The position numbers and the translations under genes were made by a program. A DNA stretch of 64,000 nt, taken from positions 646,934 through 710,933 of the forward strand of contig NZ_KB892377.1 in assembly GCF_000373785.1 (NCBI RefSeq). The letters are read 5' to 3'. The number at the start of each line of letters is the position of its first letter. The stretch's first letter is position 1. The notes beneath the pieces are model-generated. The model ran no database searches and was not told where the DNA came from. It was given only the letters and a program-made list of their open reading frames with translations. This DNA is from Erysipelothrix tonsillarum DSM 14972. GTDB lineage: Bacteria; Bacillota_I; Bacilli_A; Erysipelotrichales; Erysipelotrichaceae. Positions 33,175 through 42,590 of this stretch are shown here, piece by piece.

Positions 33175-34088
33175 TATTTGTGACCTTCTTTCGAGTAACA
33201 CAACATAGCAGCACCAATTACACCGGGTTCATCAAGTTGTGCTTCAACAAATTGAGTATCTCTCATCTGTTCGTGCACTAAATCTTGATAATAACCAATC
33301 ATACGATCCCAATACAAATCTTTTGACTTCGTAACACCGCCGCCAATAACAAAAATATGAGGATCACAGACATGTGCAATCGAAGACAACATCATTGCAA
33401 AATCATAAGACATCTCATCAATGAGTTGGATCGCTTGTTCATTTCCTGCCGCCATGAGTGAGAATATTTCTTCAGCCGATTCAATTTTCGGATCGATTAA
33501 TTCTTGAGCTTTACGTATCATCGCTGAACCACTTGCTTCATTTTCAACTGCTCCAGCATTTAGAGTGTTAATATCTGAACGACGGACGCGTTCACGATCA
33601 ATTACAATATTTCCAACTTCACCAGCATATCCTTTATGACCTGAAACTACTTGTCCATTAAAAACAAGTGCTCCCCCTATTCCCGTTGAGTGAGTAAGGT
33701 AATACACAACATTATTGCCTTTTCCCGCTCCGACGAGGGCTTCAGCAAGTCCTGCAACATTAGCATCATTATCCATATATATTGGTAAGTCTATTGATTT
33801 TTTAAGATAATCAATAACTGGATACTTCGTAAACCCTTTCATATTTGTAGATAAGGTTACGCACCCAAGTTCCGTGTTGACAGGACCGGGTAAACCCAGT
33901 CCAATCCCAACACATTCGTCATATTGTTTTAAGCTTTTTATCATTTCGATAATATTATCTAAAACAATTTCCGGTCCCTCAAGTGCGTATGATTCACTCT
34001 TTACTTGCTCATGAATTTTTCCATCTTCATCAATAACAGCTACTCGTACATTTGTACCGCCTAAATCAACTCCGATATATTTATTCAT
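33174..34088 (-). CDS. glcK: ROK-family glucokinase
   Basis: 304 residues from ATG 34088 with AAGGAG 7 nt upstream. It has the ROK phosphate loop GVDLGGTNVRVAVID, the catalytic Asp in DNDANVAGLAEA, and GIGGALVFNGQVVSGHKGYAGEVGN. The usual ROK zinc cysteines (CxCGxxGC) are absent: the region reads VIDRERVRRSDINTLNAGAVE. It phosphorylates glucose, feeding the neighbouring pfkA and pyk steps. Another sugar substrate is possible. Confidence 0.85.
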   Translation of the reverse strand: MNKYIGVDLGGTNVRVAVIDEDGKIHEQVKSESYALEGPEIVLDNIIEMIKSLKQYDECVGIGLGLPGPVNTELGCVTLSTNMKGFTKYPVIDYLKKSIDLPIYMDNDANVAGLAEALVGAGKGNNVVYYLTHSTGIGGALVFNGQVVSGHKGYAGEVGNIVIDRERVRRSDINTLNAGAVENEASGSAMIRKAQELIDPKIESAEEIFSLMAAGNEQAIQLIDEMSYDFAMMLSSIAHVCDPHIFVIGGGVTKSKDLYWDRMIGYYQDLVHEQMRDTQFVEAQLDEPGVIGAAMLCYSKEGHK

Positions 34089-34098
34089 AACAATCTCC

Positions 34099-35526
34099 TT
34101 ATTTAATTTCAATAATTTTCATTGTGTTTGTATTACCTGTACCCGTAGGGTATCCAGCTGCAATAATTACCTTTTTACCTGTTTCAATTCCAAAGTTTTT
34201 GGCAATAGTATTTGCAATTTCATCATCGTTTGTCATTTCATTTCGAATATCTGAAACAACTGGTTTTACACCCCAAACGATTTCAAGACGGTTTTGTACT
34301 TCTTTTGTAAATGTAACTGCGATAACTGGAACATTAGGACGATATTTTGAAATACGTTTTGCAGTTGAACCACTTTGTGTAAATGCAATAACAGCAGCAA
34401 CATCATCAAGGTTCAATGCTGTTTCAGCAATTGAAATCCCGATTGAATCTTGGATGGTACGTTTTGAAGATTTAATTGAATGACGTAAACGATCACGGTA
34501 AGGAATGATTTCTTCCATTGCGATTGCGATTTCAGCCATTGTTCGAACTGCTTCAACTGGATAAGCTCCAACAGCAGATTCTCCAGAAAGCATGATTGCG
34601 TCTGTTCCATCAAGAATTGCATTTGCAACATCACTTGCTTCTGCACGTGTAGGACGTGGATTTTGTTGCATTGATTCAAGCATATGTGTTGCTGTAACGA
34701 CTGGTTTACCCATTCTGTTTGCAGTTTTAATAATTTGCTTTTGATAAATTGGTACTAAGTGTGTACTTACTTCAACACCTAAATCACCACGAGCGACCAT
34801 AACACCATCTGCAACTTCAAGAATGCTTTCGATATTATCGAATCCTTCTTGATTTTCAATTTTAACGATAATTTGAATATCTGGTTTTCCGGCTGCTTCA
34901 ATCACTTTACGAATATCTAAAACATCTTGTGGACGTCTTACAAATGATGCAGCAATGTAGTCAATACCGTTATTTGCACCAAACGTAATGTCAGCTGCAT
35001 CTTTTTCTGAAAGGAATGGCATACTCAATACAACATTTGGTACGTTAACCCCTTTACGTGTTTTGATAAGACCTGGATTTTCAATACGGCATACTAAATC
35101 GCCGTCTTTTTTATCAATAACAGTTAATTTCATTTTACCATCATCAATAAGTAGGTAATCATTCACTTTAACATCTTCATAGACTTCAGGAACTAATAAT
35201 GTGAAGCGTTCGTTATTACCTAAGTAATCAGCGTCAAAACCAACGCGAACAATATCACCTTCAGCAAATTCTAAAGCACCATTTTCCATATCACCACAAC
35301 GAATTTCTGGACCTTTTGTATCTAATAAGATTCCAAGGTTGATTCCGATACGGTCACTTACTTCGCGCACAACGTTCATACGACGTAAGTGGTTTTCTTG
35401 AACATCATGTGAGAAGTTAAATCGAACGATATTCATTCCCTCATTTGCGAGCTTTTCAATCATCTCAGGTGATTCGGAAGCGGGTCCGATAGTACAAATA
35501 ATCTTTGTTTTTTTCATTTCATGCAT
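34099..35526 (-). CDS. pyk: Pyruvate kinase
   Basis: 475 residues from ATG 35526, with AGGAGG 9 nt upstream. Motifs: KTKIICTIGPASESPEMIEKL, NFSHD, IVKIENQEGFDNIESIL with the catalytic lysine, VARGDLGVE and THMLESM. It lacks the extra C-terminal PEP-utiliser domain of Bacillus enzymes. It forms ATP and pyruvate in the last step of glycolysis. It follows pfkA by 13 nt in a pfkA-pyk pair that is common in Firmicutes. Confidence 0.97.
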   Translation of the reverse strand: MHEMKKTKIICTIGPASESPEMIEKLANEGMNIVRFNFSHDVQENHLRRMNVVREVSDRIGINLGILLDTKGPEIRCGDMENGALEFAEGDIVRVGFDADYLGNNERFTLLVPEVYEDVKVNDYLLIDDGKMKLTVIDKKDGDLVCRIENPGLIKTRKGVNVPNVVLSMPFLSEKDAADITFGANNGIDYIAASFVRRPQDVLDIRKVIEAAGKPDIQIIVKIENQEGFDNIESILEVADGVMVARGDLGVEVSTHLVPIYQKQIIKTANRMGKPVVTATHMLESMQQNPRPTRAEASDVANAILDGTDAIMLSGESAVGAYPVEAVRTMAEIAIAMEEIIPYRDRLRHSIKSSKRTIQDSIGISIAETALNLDDVAAVIAFTQSGSTAKRISKYRPNVPVIAVTFTKEVQNRLEIVWGVKPVVSDIRNEMTNDDEIANTIAKNFGIETGKKVIIAAGYPTGTGNTNTMKIIEIK

Positions 35527-35539
35527 ATTGTTTATCCTC

Positions 35540-36499
35540 CTATACCAATCTGTCATGTAATTCAAACAGCGCTCTACTTGATTTTTTCGGCATTTTTAAT
35601 GCGTCATCAATATCGATTGCTACTATTTCCTCATTTAAGATGCTGACGCATTTACCGCCATCACCTGCAATAAGCAGTCTTACTGCCTTATCGCCAAACT
35701 GTGTTGCTAAAATACGATCTCGAGCTGTCGGTGATCCTCCGCGTTGAATATGTCCCAATACGGTTGAACGACCGGAAAAACCAGTATGTCTTGAAATCTT
35801 CTGAGCTAAAAGTTCTACATCAGTGATTTTTTCACTGATAATTACAATAGCATGACGTTTTTTCTTAACTTCTTCAAATTTTCTTAAGCGTTCCAAAACC
35901 TCAGATTCATCATAACCAGTCTCTTTTGTAATAATTACTTCTGCACCTGTAGTTAAACCTGCATAAAGCGCTAGATCACCACATCGATTACCCATTACTT
36001 CCACGACGGAACATCGATGGTGTGAACTCGAAGTATCACGAAGTTTATCAACGTTTAGAATAACTGTATTCAAAGCAGTGTCAAAACCAATCGTGTAATC
36101 AGTTGACGCAATATCATTGTCAATGGTTCCTGGAATACCAATACAGTTAATCCCCATCTCTGTAAGTGCCATTGCACCTCGGTAACTTCCATCTCCACCT
36201 ATGACAACCAAACCTTCAATACCATGCTTCTCTAAATTCGCAACTGCTTTTTCACGAACTTCTAGAAGTTTAAAGTCTTCAAGACGTGCACTCCCTAAAA
36301 TTGTACCCCCCTGAATAATAATGTCACTAACGTCACCACGGCTTAATTTACGAATATTATCGTTAACCAATCCCTCGTATCCATCAAAAACACCAAACAC
36401 TTCAAGTCCGGCTGAAATACCGGAACGTACAACTGCACGAATTGCTGCGTTCATGCCTGGAGCATCGCCTCCTGAAGTTAATATGCCAATCTTCTTCAT
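35540..36499 (-). CDS. pfkA: ATP-dependent 6-phosphofructokinase
   Basis: 319 residues, the standard bacterial length. Motifs: ILTSGGDAPGMNAAIRAVVR, GGDGSYRGA (with Asp after GG as in ATP-dependent enzymes), PGTIDNDIASTDYTIGFDTA and LGHIQRGGSPTARDR. It commits fructose 6-phosphate to glycolysis. GAGAGG lies upstream of the ATG, and an extended -10 lies at 36522-36517. Confidence 0.97.
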   Translation of the reverse strand: MKKIGILTSGGDAPGMNAAIRAVVRSGISAGLEVFGVFDGYEGLVNDNIRKLSRGDVSDIIIQGGTILGSARLEDFKLLEVREKAVANLEKHGIEGLVVIGGDGSYRGAMALTEMGINCIGIPGTIDNDIASTDYTIGFDTALNTVILNVDKLRDTSSSHHRCSVVEVMGNRCGDLALYAGLTTGAEVIITKETGYDESEVLERLRKFEEVKKKRHAIVIISEKITDVELLAQKISRHTGFSGRSTVLGHIQRGGSPTARDRILATQFGDKAVRLLIAGDGGKCVSILNEEIVAIDIDDALKMPKKSSRALFELHDRLV

Positions 36500-36516
36500 A
36501 ATTCACCTCTCTTGTA

Positions 36517-36526
36517 ATCATACCAC
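36517..36526 (-). promoter_or_regulatory. Extended -10 promoter of pfkA-pyk-glcK-pepS
   Basis: On the minus strand TGGTATGAT (36525-36517) is an extended -10 element. No good -35 is visible, which such promoters do not need. It lies 18 nt before the pfkA start codon. Confidence 0.5.
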
Positions 36527-36562
36527 TATTTTATTGCTATTTCTCTACAAAATGTTGTTAAA

Positions 36563-37483
36563 TTACTTGTTTCGTCGATTTTGTCCTACCATTTCGTAAG
36601 GGATTGTTAAAGCGTGTATACGATCTACCAATCTTTTTGCCCGAATCTCATCTGAAGTCCCTTTATTATCCAATTTATAGAGATCAACGAGCATATCCGG
36701 ACTGTAATTACTTGTAATAATTGTCTTTTTCTTATTTTCTAACCGCTCATTTAGAATTGACAGCAAAATTTCATCCCGACTCCATGAAGTAATGGGTTCT
36801 GCCCCAAGATCATCAAGAACAAGCAAAGGTACATTTCTTAGCCTTCTTAACGTATATTCCATCTCTGACGGATGTGTAAATAATTGCTTTAAATGACTCA
36901 TTAATTTAGGAACATGAATGAACGCGACATTTCTTCCACTTTTTGCAAAATCATTAGCAACACAGGCACTCAAATAACTCTTCCCGATCCCTAAATTACC
37001 ATAGAGATAGTATCCAGGTTTATCATTTTCTACGAAATTAATCATATCTTCTAACACACCTAAATAATTAGGGTTCTCATTTTCAATTGAGATTTTTGAA
37101 AATAGAGCGTTGTGTAGACTCAACGGTAAATCAAAGATCACATATTGATTTAAATATGCATTTTCTTCTGCAATTTCGCGAACGATAGGTAATTCAAAAA
37201 ATTGTTCTGATAATATTCCTGTTGCGTCATCGTACATCAAATCAACATATTGTCCCAAGGTTGGATCTTGTTCAAGCTCTTTAGCACTGTACGATTCAGC
37301 CTTACGTTTATTAATTACCCAATTTTTAAACTGAAATGCATTCTCTTCTATGATTGATTCTGGACAATGATAGCGTTCAATAAAATCAATAATTTCTGGA
37401 AGTGTCCGTAAGCGTTCATAAGTTTCTAAGCGCTTTTGAATTTGTTCTTCCGTTAGTTCGAATTTAAGATTACGTAAACTCAT
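36563..37483 (-). CDS. dnaI: Primosomal helicase loader DnaI
   Basis: 306 residues. An N-terminal helicase-binding region (about 1-130; the zinc cysteines of some DnaI proteins are not evident beyond one Cys) precedes an AAA+ domain. Walker A is GNLGIGKSYLSACVAN, Walker B LLVLDDLGAEP, sensor 1 KTIITSNYS. It loads the replicative helicase onto DNA during initiation. It lies directly next to dnaB, as in Bacillus. Confidence 0.93.
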   Translation of the reverse strand: MSLRNLKFELTEEQIQKRLETYERLRTLPEIIDFIERYHCPESIIEENAFQFKNWVINKRKAESYSAKELEQDPTLGQYVDLMYDDATGILSEQFFELPIVREIAEENAYLNQYVIFDLPLSLHNALFSKISIENENPNYLGVLEDMINFVENDKPGYYLYGNLGIGKSYLSACVANDFAKSGRNVAFIHVPKLMSHLKQLFTHPSEMEYTLRRLRNVPLLVLDDLGAEPITSWSRDEILLSILNERLENKKKTIITSNYSPDMLVDLYKLDNKGTSDEIRAKRLVDRIHALTIPYEMVGQNRRNK

Positions 37484-38644
37484 CTAAATCTCTCCTTTAC
37501 TTAGCATCCCTTTTAATCGAGATTTCAAAGCATCAACATCTTTATCAATTGCAGTATCTGTCGAATAAGTTGGAGCAGCAACCTCAACCCTCGGTTTAGG
37601 CGAATTTTTGCTTGCAGTCTTAATTGGAGTATCACGTTCTTTAAGAGCATCTTCCAACGATTTTACACCACGGCGTTTCCAAGATGATGCAATTTTTTCA
37701 ACAAAACCCCGATTAAGATTCTTATCATTTGTTTCCAGGATATATTCAACAAGAACGTTTATCACTTTATTATCGAAACCAAAATTATGCTCCAATGATT
37801 TCAAAAGCTTACGATCTGCGTCAATGATATAAGTATGTTCTTGTTTGTAAGCCAAAAAGCTAACTGGATCTAATTCATAAGGGTCCGATACACTCTCAAC
37901 GGTTTGTGTTCCATGATTTTTTTCAATTAAATATTGAAATTTTTTCGCATCAAAGTCTCCTGTATCAAAATTCGTCGATGCCATCAAAACTGATTTCATA
38001 TCCGAGTAGTTCAAATTATAAAACGAACCAAAAACACCAACTTTTTCTTTTACATCTGCGGTGCGAAACTCATGAGGATACATTACATAACTAATGGACT
38101 TAAAGAACGCCTCAACATCAAATTTGTGTTTGCGGTCTATACTTGTGCTCTCATCACGTTCGGTATTATAGGTTGCTTCAAGCGATTCATCCCATGTCGA
38201 TAAACGACTTAAATCAAAACTTGCAGAGATTTCATTATCCGGTGTTGTAACAGTATTTTTCCGATAACGTGTACAATGCCCAATAAACTGCTCATTTCCT
38301 TTAACAATTGCAAATAAACGGCCAAATGTTGGATGTTGTAAAAAATCATGCGGACAAAGCGGCGGAACCAAAACAAGTGTCAATGCACCCGTGTCAAATG
38401 TGCGCACAAGCGCAAATCGTTCTAATTCAATACGATAATGTTTCAAATCGGTTGTGTTAATTTGAAGCATATGGGTCAAATCCCTTACTTGAATTTCAGT
38501 CTCATATCGACCATATTCATAAAGTGTCAAATATAAACTTAATGCAGGATATGAAAAGAGTGGCTGATATAAAAGCACCAAAGACTCCATTTGATCTGGA
38601 GCCATTTGAAAATTCACATCAGTTTTCAATATTACTTCTTGCAT
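37484..38644 (-). CDS. dnaB: Replication initiation and membrane attachment protein DnaB
   Basis: 386 residues. The N-terminal domain starts with FQMAPDQMESLVLLYQPLFSYPALSLYLTLYEYG, the DnaB/DnaD winged-helix opening. The C-terminal DnaD-like region has LEHNFGFDNKVINVLVEYILETNDKNLNRGFVEKIASSW in a run typical of the family. It acts with DnaD and DnaI to load helicase at oriC or restarted forks. It overlaps coaE by 13 nt and ends just before dnaI. Confidence 0.92.
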   Translation of the reverse strand: MQEVILKTDVNFQMAPDQMESLVLLYQPLFSYPALSLYLTLYEYGRYETEIQVRDLTHMLQINTTDLKHYRIELERFALVRTFDTGALTLVLVPPLCPHDFLQHPTFGRLFAIVKGNEQFIGHCTRYRKNTVTTPDNEISASFDLSRLSTWDESLEATYNTERDESTSIDRKHKFDVEAFFKSISYVMYPHEFRTADVKEKVGVFGSFYNLNYSDMKSVLMASTNFDTGDFDAKKFQYLIEKNHGTQTVESVSDPYELDPVSFLAYKQEHTYIIDADRKLLKSLEHNFGFDNKVINVLVEYILETNDKNLNRGFVEKIASSWKRRGVKSLEDALKERDTPIKTASKNSPKPRVEVAAPTYSTDTAIDKDVDALKSRLKGMLSKGEI

Positions 38645-39231
38645 TGGCTACATCCTCCTTTTTGAATTTGGATCAATAATCCATCCATCTTATTATATAA
38701 CGCATCTAACGTATCATTATTATATATGATAAAATCCGATTTTTCTTCTTTTACCTGTTCCGAATATTGTCGTTTGATTCGACGTTTTACATCATCAGGG
38801 TTCATGCCACGATTCTGAAGGCGTTTTAAACGAATATCAAGATTTGCACTTACCATAACAATTACATCAAAAAGTGATTCCATTTTTGCTTCAAAAAGAA
38901 GCGGAACTTCAAAAAAAACTAATTCATCTGGACGTGTATCTACTTTTTCAATATAAGTGGCTACTTCAGGGAATACTCGTTTTTCCAAATGAGTAAGCAA
39001 TTCTTGATTCCTAAAAAGAATATCAGACATTACTTGACGATTTAGGGTAGTATCTGCATTCAGCACTTCATCTCCCAATAAATCAATTACAAAAGAATAA
39101 AGGACGCCTTGAGGTTCATAAAAAGAATGTGTCACCTTATCCATATCGTAAACTTGATATCCACATTTGCGAAGATAGTTACTGAAACTCGATTTTCCTG
39201 CACCTATGGTTCCTGTAATTCCTATTTTCAT
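38632..39231 (-). CDS. coaE: Dephospho-CoA kinase
   Basis: 199 residues from ATG 39231, which overlaps the mutM stop as ATGA. Phosphate loop GTIGAGKSSFSNYL, then YDMDKVTHSFYEP, FFEVPLLFEAKM and a RMQNRG-like lid (KRLQNRGMNPDDVKRRIKRQ). It adds the 3' phosphate to dephospho-CoA. Bacillus has nrdR between coaE and dnaB; that gene is absent here. Confidence 0.94.
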   Translation of the reverse strand: MKIGITGTIGAGKSSFSNYLRKCGYQVYDMDKVTHSFYEPQGVLYSFVIDLLGDEVLNADTTLNRQVMSDILFRNQELLTHLEKRVFPEVATYIEKVDTRPDELVFFEVPLLFEAKMESLFDVIVMVSANLDIRLKRLQNRGMNPDDVKRRIKRQYSEQVKEEKSDFIIYNNDTLDALYNKMDGLLIQIQKGGCSQCKK

Positions 39232-40049
39232 CGCTTCACCTTCTGACATTGTTCACAAAAAACCGTACCACGTCCACCAACATTAATTCGCGTCATTGCT
39301 GTACCGCAGCGTTCACAGGGCTTGCCTGCTTGTCCGTATGCTTTTAGATTGATTTGAAAACGTCCCGTAACATTTAATGACGAGGTGTATGAACGAATGG
39401 TCGTACCCCCTGCCTCAATAGCATGCTTTAGAATAGAACGAGTAATATCAACGAGACTCTGTGCTTGCAACTTGGTGATTTTGGAACCTATTGTTAACGG
39501 ATGAATCTGGGCTTCATATAAAATTTCATCAGCATAAATATTTCCAATACCGGCTATCAGAGACTGATCCAACAAAATATTCTTTATCGCGCGTTTGGAA
39601 TGATGAATTTTCGAATAAAGGTACGCACCATTCAAATTTGAATCAAAGGGTTCGAGTCCTAATTTTTTTGTCTCAAGGTAATCGAGTGGACTTGAAACAA
39701 TCGCCATTCTTGAAAACTTTCGTGTATCCAAGTAATGAATGCAGCCGCCATCATAGGTGATCACGCAATGTGTATGTTTTGTCGGTTCAACTTCATGATC
39801 ATAGAGATAGAATTTCCCCTCCATGCGTAAATGCATAATCCAATGCAAACCACCACTCATTTCAAACCACAAATACTTCCCACGGCGGTGAAAACCTATG
39901 AATCGGTGGCCAACTAGTGATTCTAAAGGAAATTCAGACTGTGTTTCAAGCAACATGGGATAAATAAAATTAATGTTTGTAATTATCTTACCCATGAGTG
40001 ATTTTTCTAAAGTGCGTATAATCGTTTCTACTTCTGGTAATTCCGGCAT
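39228..40049 (-). CDS. mutM: Formamidopyrimidine-DNA glycosylase
   Basis: 273 residues beginning MPELPEVETIIRTL, with the catalytic Pro and Glu at the N-terminus. It has LRMEGKF, GIGNIYADEIL and a C-terminal zinc finger (CERCGTAM ... FCEQC). It removes oxidised purines such as 8-oxoguanine. It lies 3 nt after polA, its usual neighbour. Confidence 0.96.
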   Translation of the reverse strand: MPELPEVETIIRTLEKSLMGKIITNINFIYPMLLETQSEFPLESLVGHRFIGFHRRGKYLWFEMSGGLHWIMHLRMEGKFYLYDHEVEPTKHTHCVITYDGGCIHYLDTRKFSRMAIVSSPLDYLETKKLGLEPFDSNLNGAYLYSKIHHSKRAIKNILLDQSLIAGIGNIYADEILYEAQIHPLTIGSKITKLQAQSLVDITRSILKHAIEAGGTTIRSYTSSLNVTGRFQINLKAYGQAGKPCERCGTAMTRINVGGRGTVFCEQCQKVKR

Positions 40050-40052
40050 GCT

Positions 40053-42554
40053 TTAATACCAATCCTTACCTGTATCTACTGATACCTTCAAATCTATAGG
40101 CCACGAAACAATATGTTCCATAACTGAAACCATTAATTCTTGAAGTTTTTCAAGTTCATCATCATAAACATCAAACACAAGTTCATCATGTACTTGTAAA
40201 ATCATCGAAGATTTAAAATTATTTGCTTCTAGAAGTTCATCTGCTTTAAGCATCGCAATTTTTATGATATCGGCTGCAGTACCCTGGATTGGTGCATTCA
40301 TAGCAGCACGTTTTCCAAAATCTTTAACCGCTCTATTTTTATCATAAATTTCAGGAATATATCGGCGACGATTAAAAAGTGTTTTAACATAACCATCTCG
40401 TATACAATCTTCAACAACAGAGTCCATATATTTCGTAATATTGGGATAAATTTCATTATATCGATTAATAAAATGACGTGCTTCAGGAATCGTAATATCC
40501 AATTGTTTAGAAAGTCCATATTCTGACATTCCATAAACGATACCAAAATTTACACTCTTGGCTTGACGTCGCATAGTGCTGGTAATTTCATCCACCCCAA
40601 ATATAGCTTTGGCCGTTTCGGCGTGAATATCATGTCCACCATTAAATGCTTCCATCATTCGTTGTTCATCTGCAAGATAAGAAAGTACTCGAAGTTCAAT
40701 TTGAGAATAATCAATTGACATTAAGGTACAACCTTCAGATGCTACAAAAGCTTTACGGATCATTCGCGTTTCTTCATCACGAACTGATATATTTTGTAAG
40801 TTTGGATCGCTCGATGATAAACGTCCCGTTTGAGTTGCATGTTGATTAAAGGTAGTATGAATCTTTCCATCTGCATGGATATGTTTCGTCAATCCAACTG
40901 CATAGGTACTATAGAGTTTTTGATATTTTCGATATTCTAAAATCGGAGCAATAATTTCATGCTCATCAACTAAACCCTCAAGTACATCTACAGCTGTCGA
41001 CCGTTTCTTTTTCGTGGGTAATTTTAAATGGTCAAACAAGACTTCAGCGAGTTGCTTCGGTGAATTTAGATTAAAGGACATACCTGCAAGTTCATATACT
41101 TGATTACTCAAGACCTCGATTTTTTGATGTGTTGACTCAGCAATATCATCAAGCACGCTACGATCGACGTTAATCCCTTTAAATTCACACTTAGCAAGGA
41201 TGGGAACTAAAGGTTTTTCAATATCCTCATACACAGATACGACATCCAACGCTAGTGCTTGTTCTTTAAGCAAACGGAATTGAGTTAGTATATTTTGAGC
41301 GAATGCTGCACCTTTTTCTAGTCCCTCATATTCGTGAAACCACAGTGCAAATTCATCTTTAAATCGTTCCATTGTCGTAGTCGAAGAATTAACAATAAAA
41401 GCCAATAATAATAAATCATCAAACGGTTTATTGATTTTAAAATTATTTTCGAGACAAAAACGATATAAAGATTTTGAAGAATCAATTACTTTTTCTTGTG
41501 GTGATGCCATCATATCCTTAAAGATCGGATTGACTAGCATTTCAGCGTAACTTAAATAAACGTTTTCCACTCCATTTGAAATATAACATCCCACAAGAGT
41601 ACCCTTTTTATCAATATCAAGCGAAAAAGCAACTTCTTGATCTACCCATGAACGATCTAGTTCAACAAAAACAATATTTTTTTTCTCTACAAATTCGACA
41701 TCATAATCCTCAGTAATTAAAGAATTCATATCATATTTTCGATAAAAAGCATTAAGTGTATCATTTGGAATTTCATATTTTATTGAGTCTAATTCGATAT
41801 CTAAAGGAACTGAGGTGTAAATCTCAGCAAGTTGATAGGACATTCGTGCTTGATCTTCAAATTCACGAATTTTCTCCCCCATCTTTCCTTTTATCTCATC
41901 TTTGTGTGCGTAAAGATTATCAAAAGTATTGTATTGGCCTAGAAGTTTAAGCGCCGTTTTTTCGCCAATTGATGGGACACCCGGTATATTATCACTCGAA
42001 TCACCCATTAGAGCTTTCATATCAACGATTTGACTCGGAACAATTCCCATTTCTTCCATAAGCCCCGCCTTATTCATGAGCCGTAAATCCGTCAGCCCTT
42101 TCTTCATGAGAAGAACATCAACATTGTCATCAATTAGTTGTAACATATCACGATCGCTGGTAAGAATTTCAATTTTGGAGTCAGGATACATTCGTGACAT
42201 GGTTCCAATTATATCATCAGCCTCAAAACCACTTAATTCAAAGCGTTTAATTGGATAAGCGTCAAGAAACTCTCGAACTAATGAAAACTGAGAAATGAGT
42301 TCCTCGTCTACCTCTTTTCGCGTCCCCTTATAATCGTCAAACATTTTGTGTCTAAATGTTTTATCTTTTGTATCAAACGCAACCAAGATATGCGTTGGAT
42401 TAATAATTTCAATCGCTTTGTTGAGCATTGTTGAAAATCCATAGACCGCATTCGTCACTACGCCCGAATTGGACTTCATATAACCCCTGGAAAGTGTTCC
42501 GTAATATGCTCTAAATAGCATTGAGTTTCCATCTATTAATAATAATTTATTCAT
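40053..42554 (-). CDS. polA: DNA polymerase I
   Basis: 833 residues. The 5'-3' nuclease domain (about 1-290) has LLIDGNSMLFRAYY, SGFEADDIIGT and MGDSSDNIPGVPSIGEKTA. The central 3'-5' exonuclease domain (about 290-440) lacks the acidic catalytic motifs, as in Bacillus polymerase I. The polymerase domain has DPNLQNI, SIDYSQIELRVLSYLADE, RRQAKSVNFGIVYGMSEYG and QVHDELVFDV. It fills gaps in repair and processes Okazaki fragments. Confidence 0.97.
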   Translation of the reverse strand: MNKLLLIDGNSMLFRAYYGTLSRGYMKSNSGVVTNAVYGFSTMLNKAIEIINPTHILVAFDTKDKTFRHKMFDDYKGTRKEVDEELISQFSLVREFLDAYPIKRFELSGFEADDIIGTMSRMYPDSKIEILTSDRDMLQLIDDNVDVLLMKKGLTDLRLMNKAGLMEEMGIVPSQIVDMKALMGDSSDNIPGVPSIGEKTALKLLGQYNTFDNLYAHKDEIKGKMGEKIREFEDQARMSYQLAEIYTSVPLDIELDSIKYEIPNDTLNAFYRKYDMNSLITEDYDVEFVEKKNIVFVELDRSWVDQEVAFSLDIDKKGTLVGCYISNGVENVYLSYAEMLVNPIFKDMMASPQEKVIDSSKSLYRFCLENNFKINKPFDDLLLLAFIVNSSTTTMERFKDEFALWFHEYEGLEKGAAFAQNILTQFRLLKEQALALDVVSVYEDIEKPLVPILAKCEFKGINVDRSVLDDIAESTHQKIEVLSNQVYELAGMSFNLNSPKQLAEVLFDHLKLPTKKKRSTAVDVLEGLVDEHEIIAPILEYRKYQKLYSTYAVGLTKHIHADGKIHTTFNQHATQTGRLSSSDPNLQNISVRDEETRMIRKAFVASEGCTLMSIDYSQIELRVLSYLADEQRMMEAFNGGHDIHAETAKAIFGVDEITSTMRRQAKSVNFGIVYGMSEYGLSKQLDITIPEARHFINRYNEIYPNITKYMDSVVEDCIRDGYVKTLFNRRRYIPEIYDKNRAVKDFGKRAAMNAPIQGTAADIIKIAMLKADELLEANNFKSSMILQVHDELVFDVYDDELEKLQELMVSVMEHIVSWPIDLKVSVDTGKDWY

Positions 42555-42590
42555 GTCTTCCTACTTTCTAAATAAGTAAAACCCTTGGGA

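Noticed and set aside
34124-34483. Plus-strand open frame of 119 codons inside pyk
   Set aside because: It is antisense to a clearly conserved gene, has no ribosome site and no recognisable domain.
40053-42554. DNA polymerase I with broken proofreading domain
   Set aside because: Loss of the 3'-5' exonuclease residues is common in Bacillus-type polymerase I.
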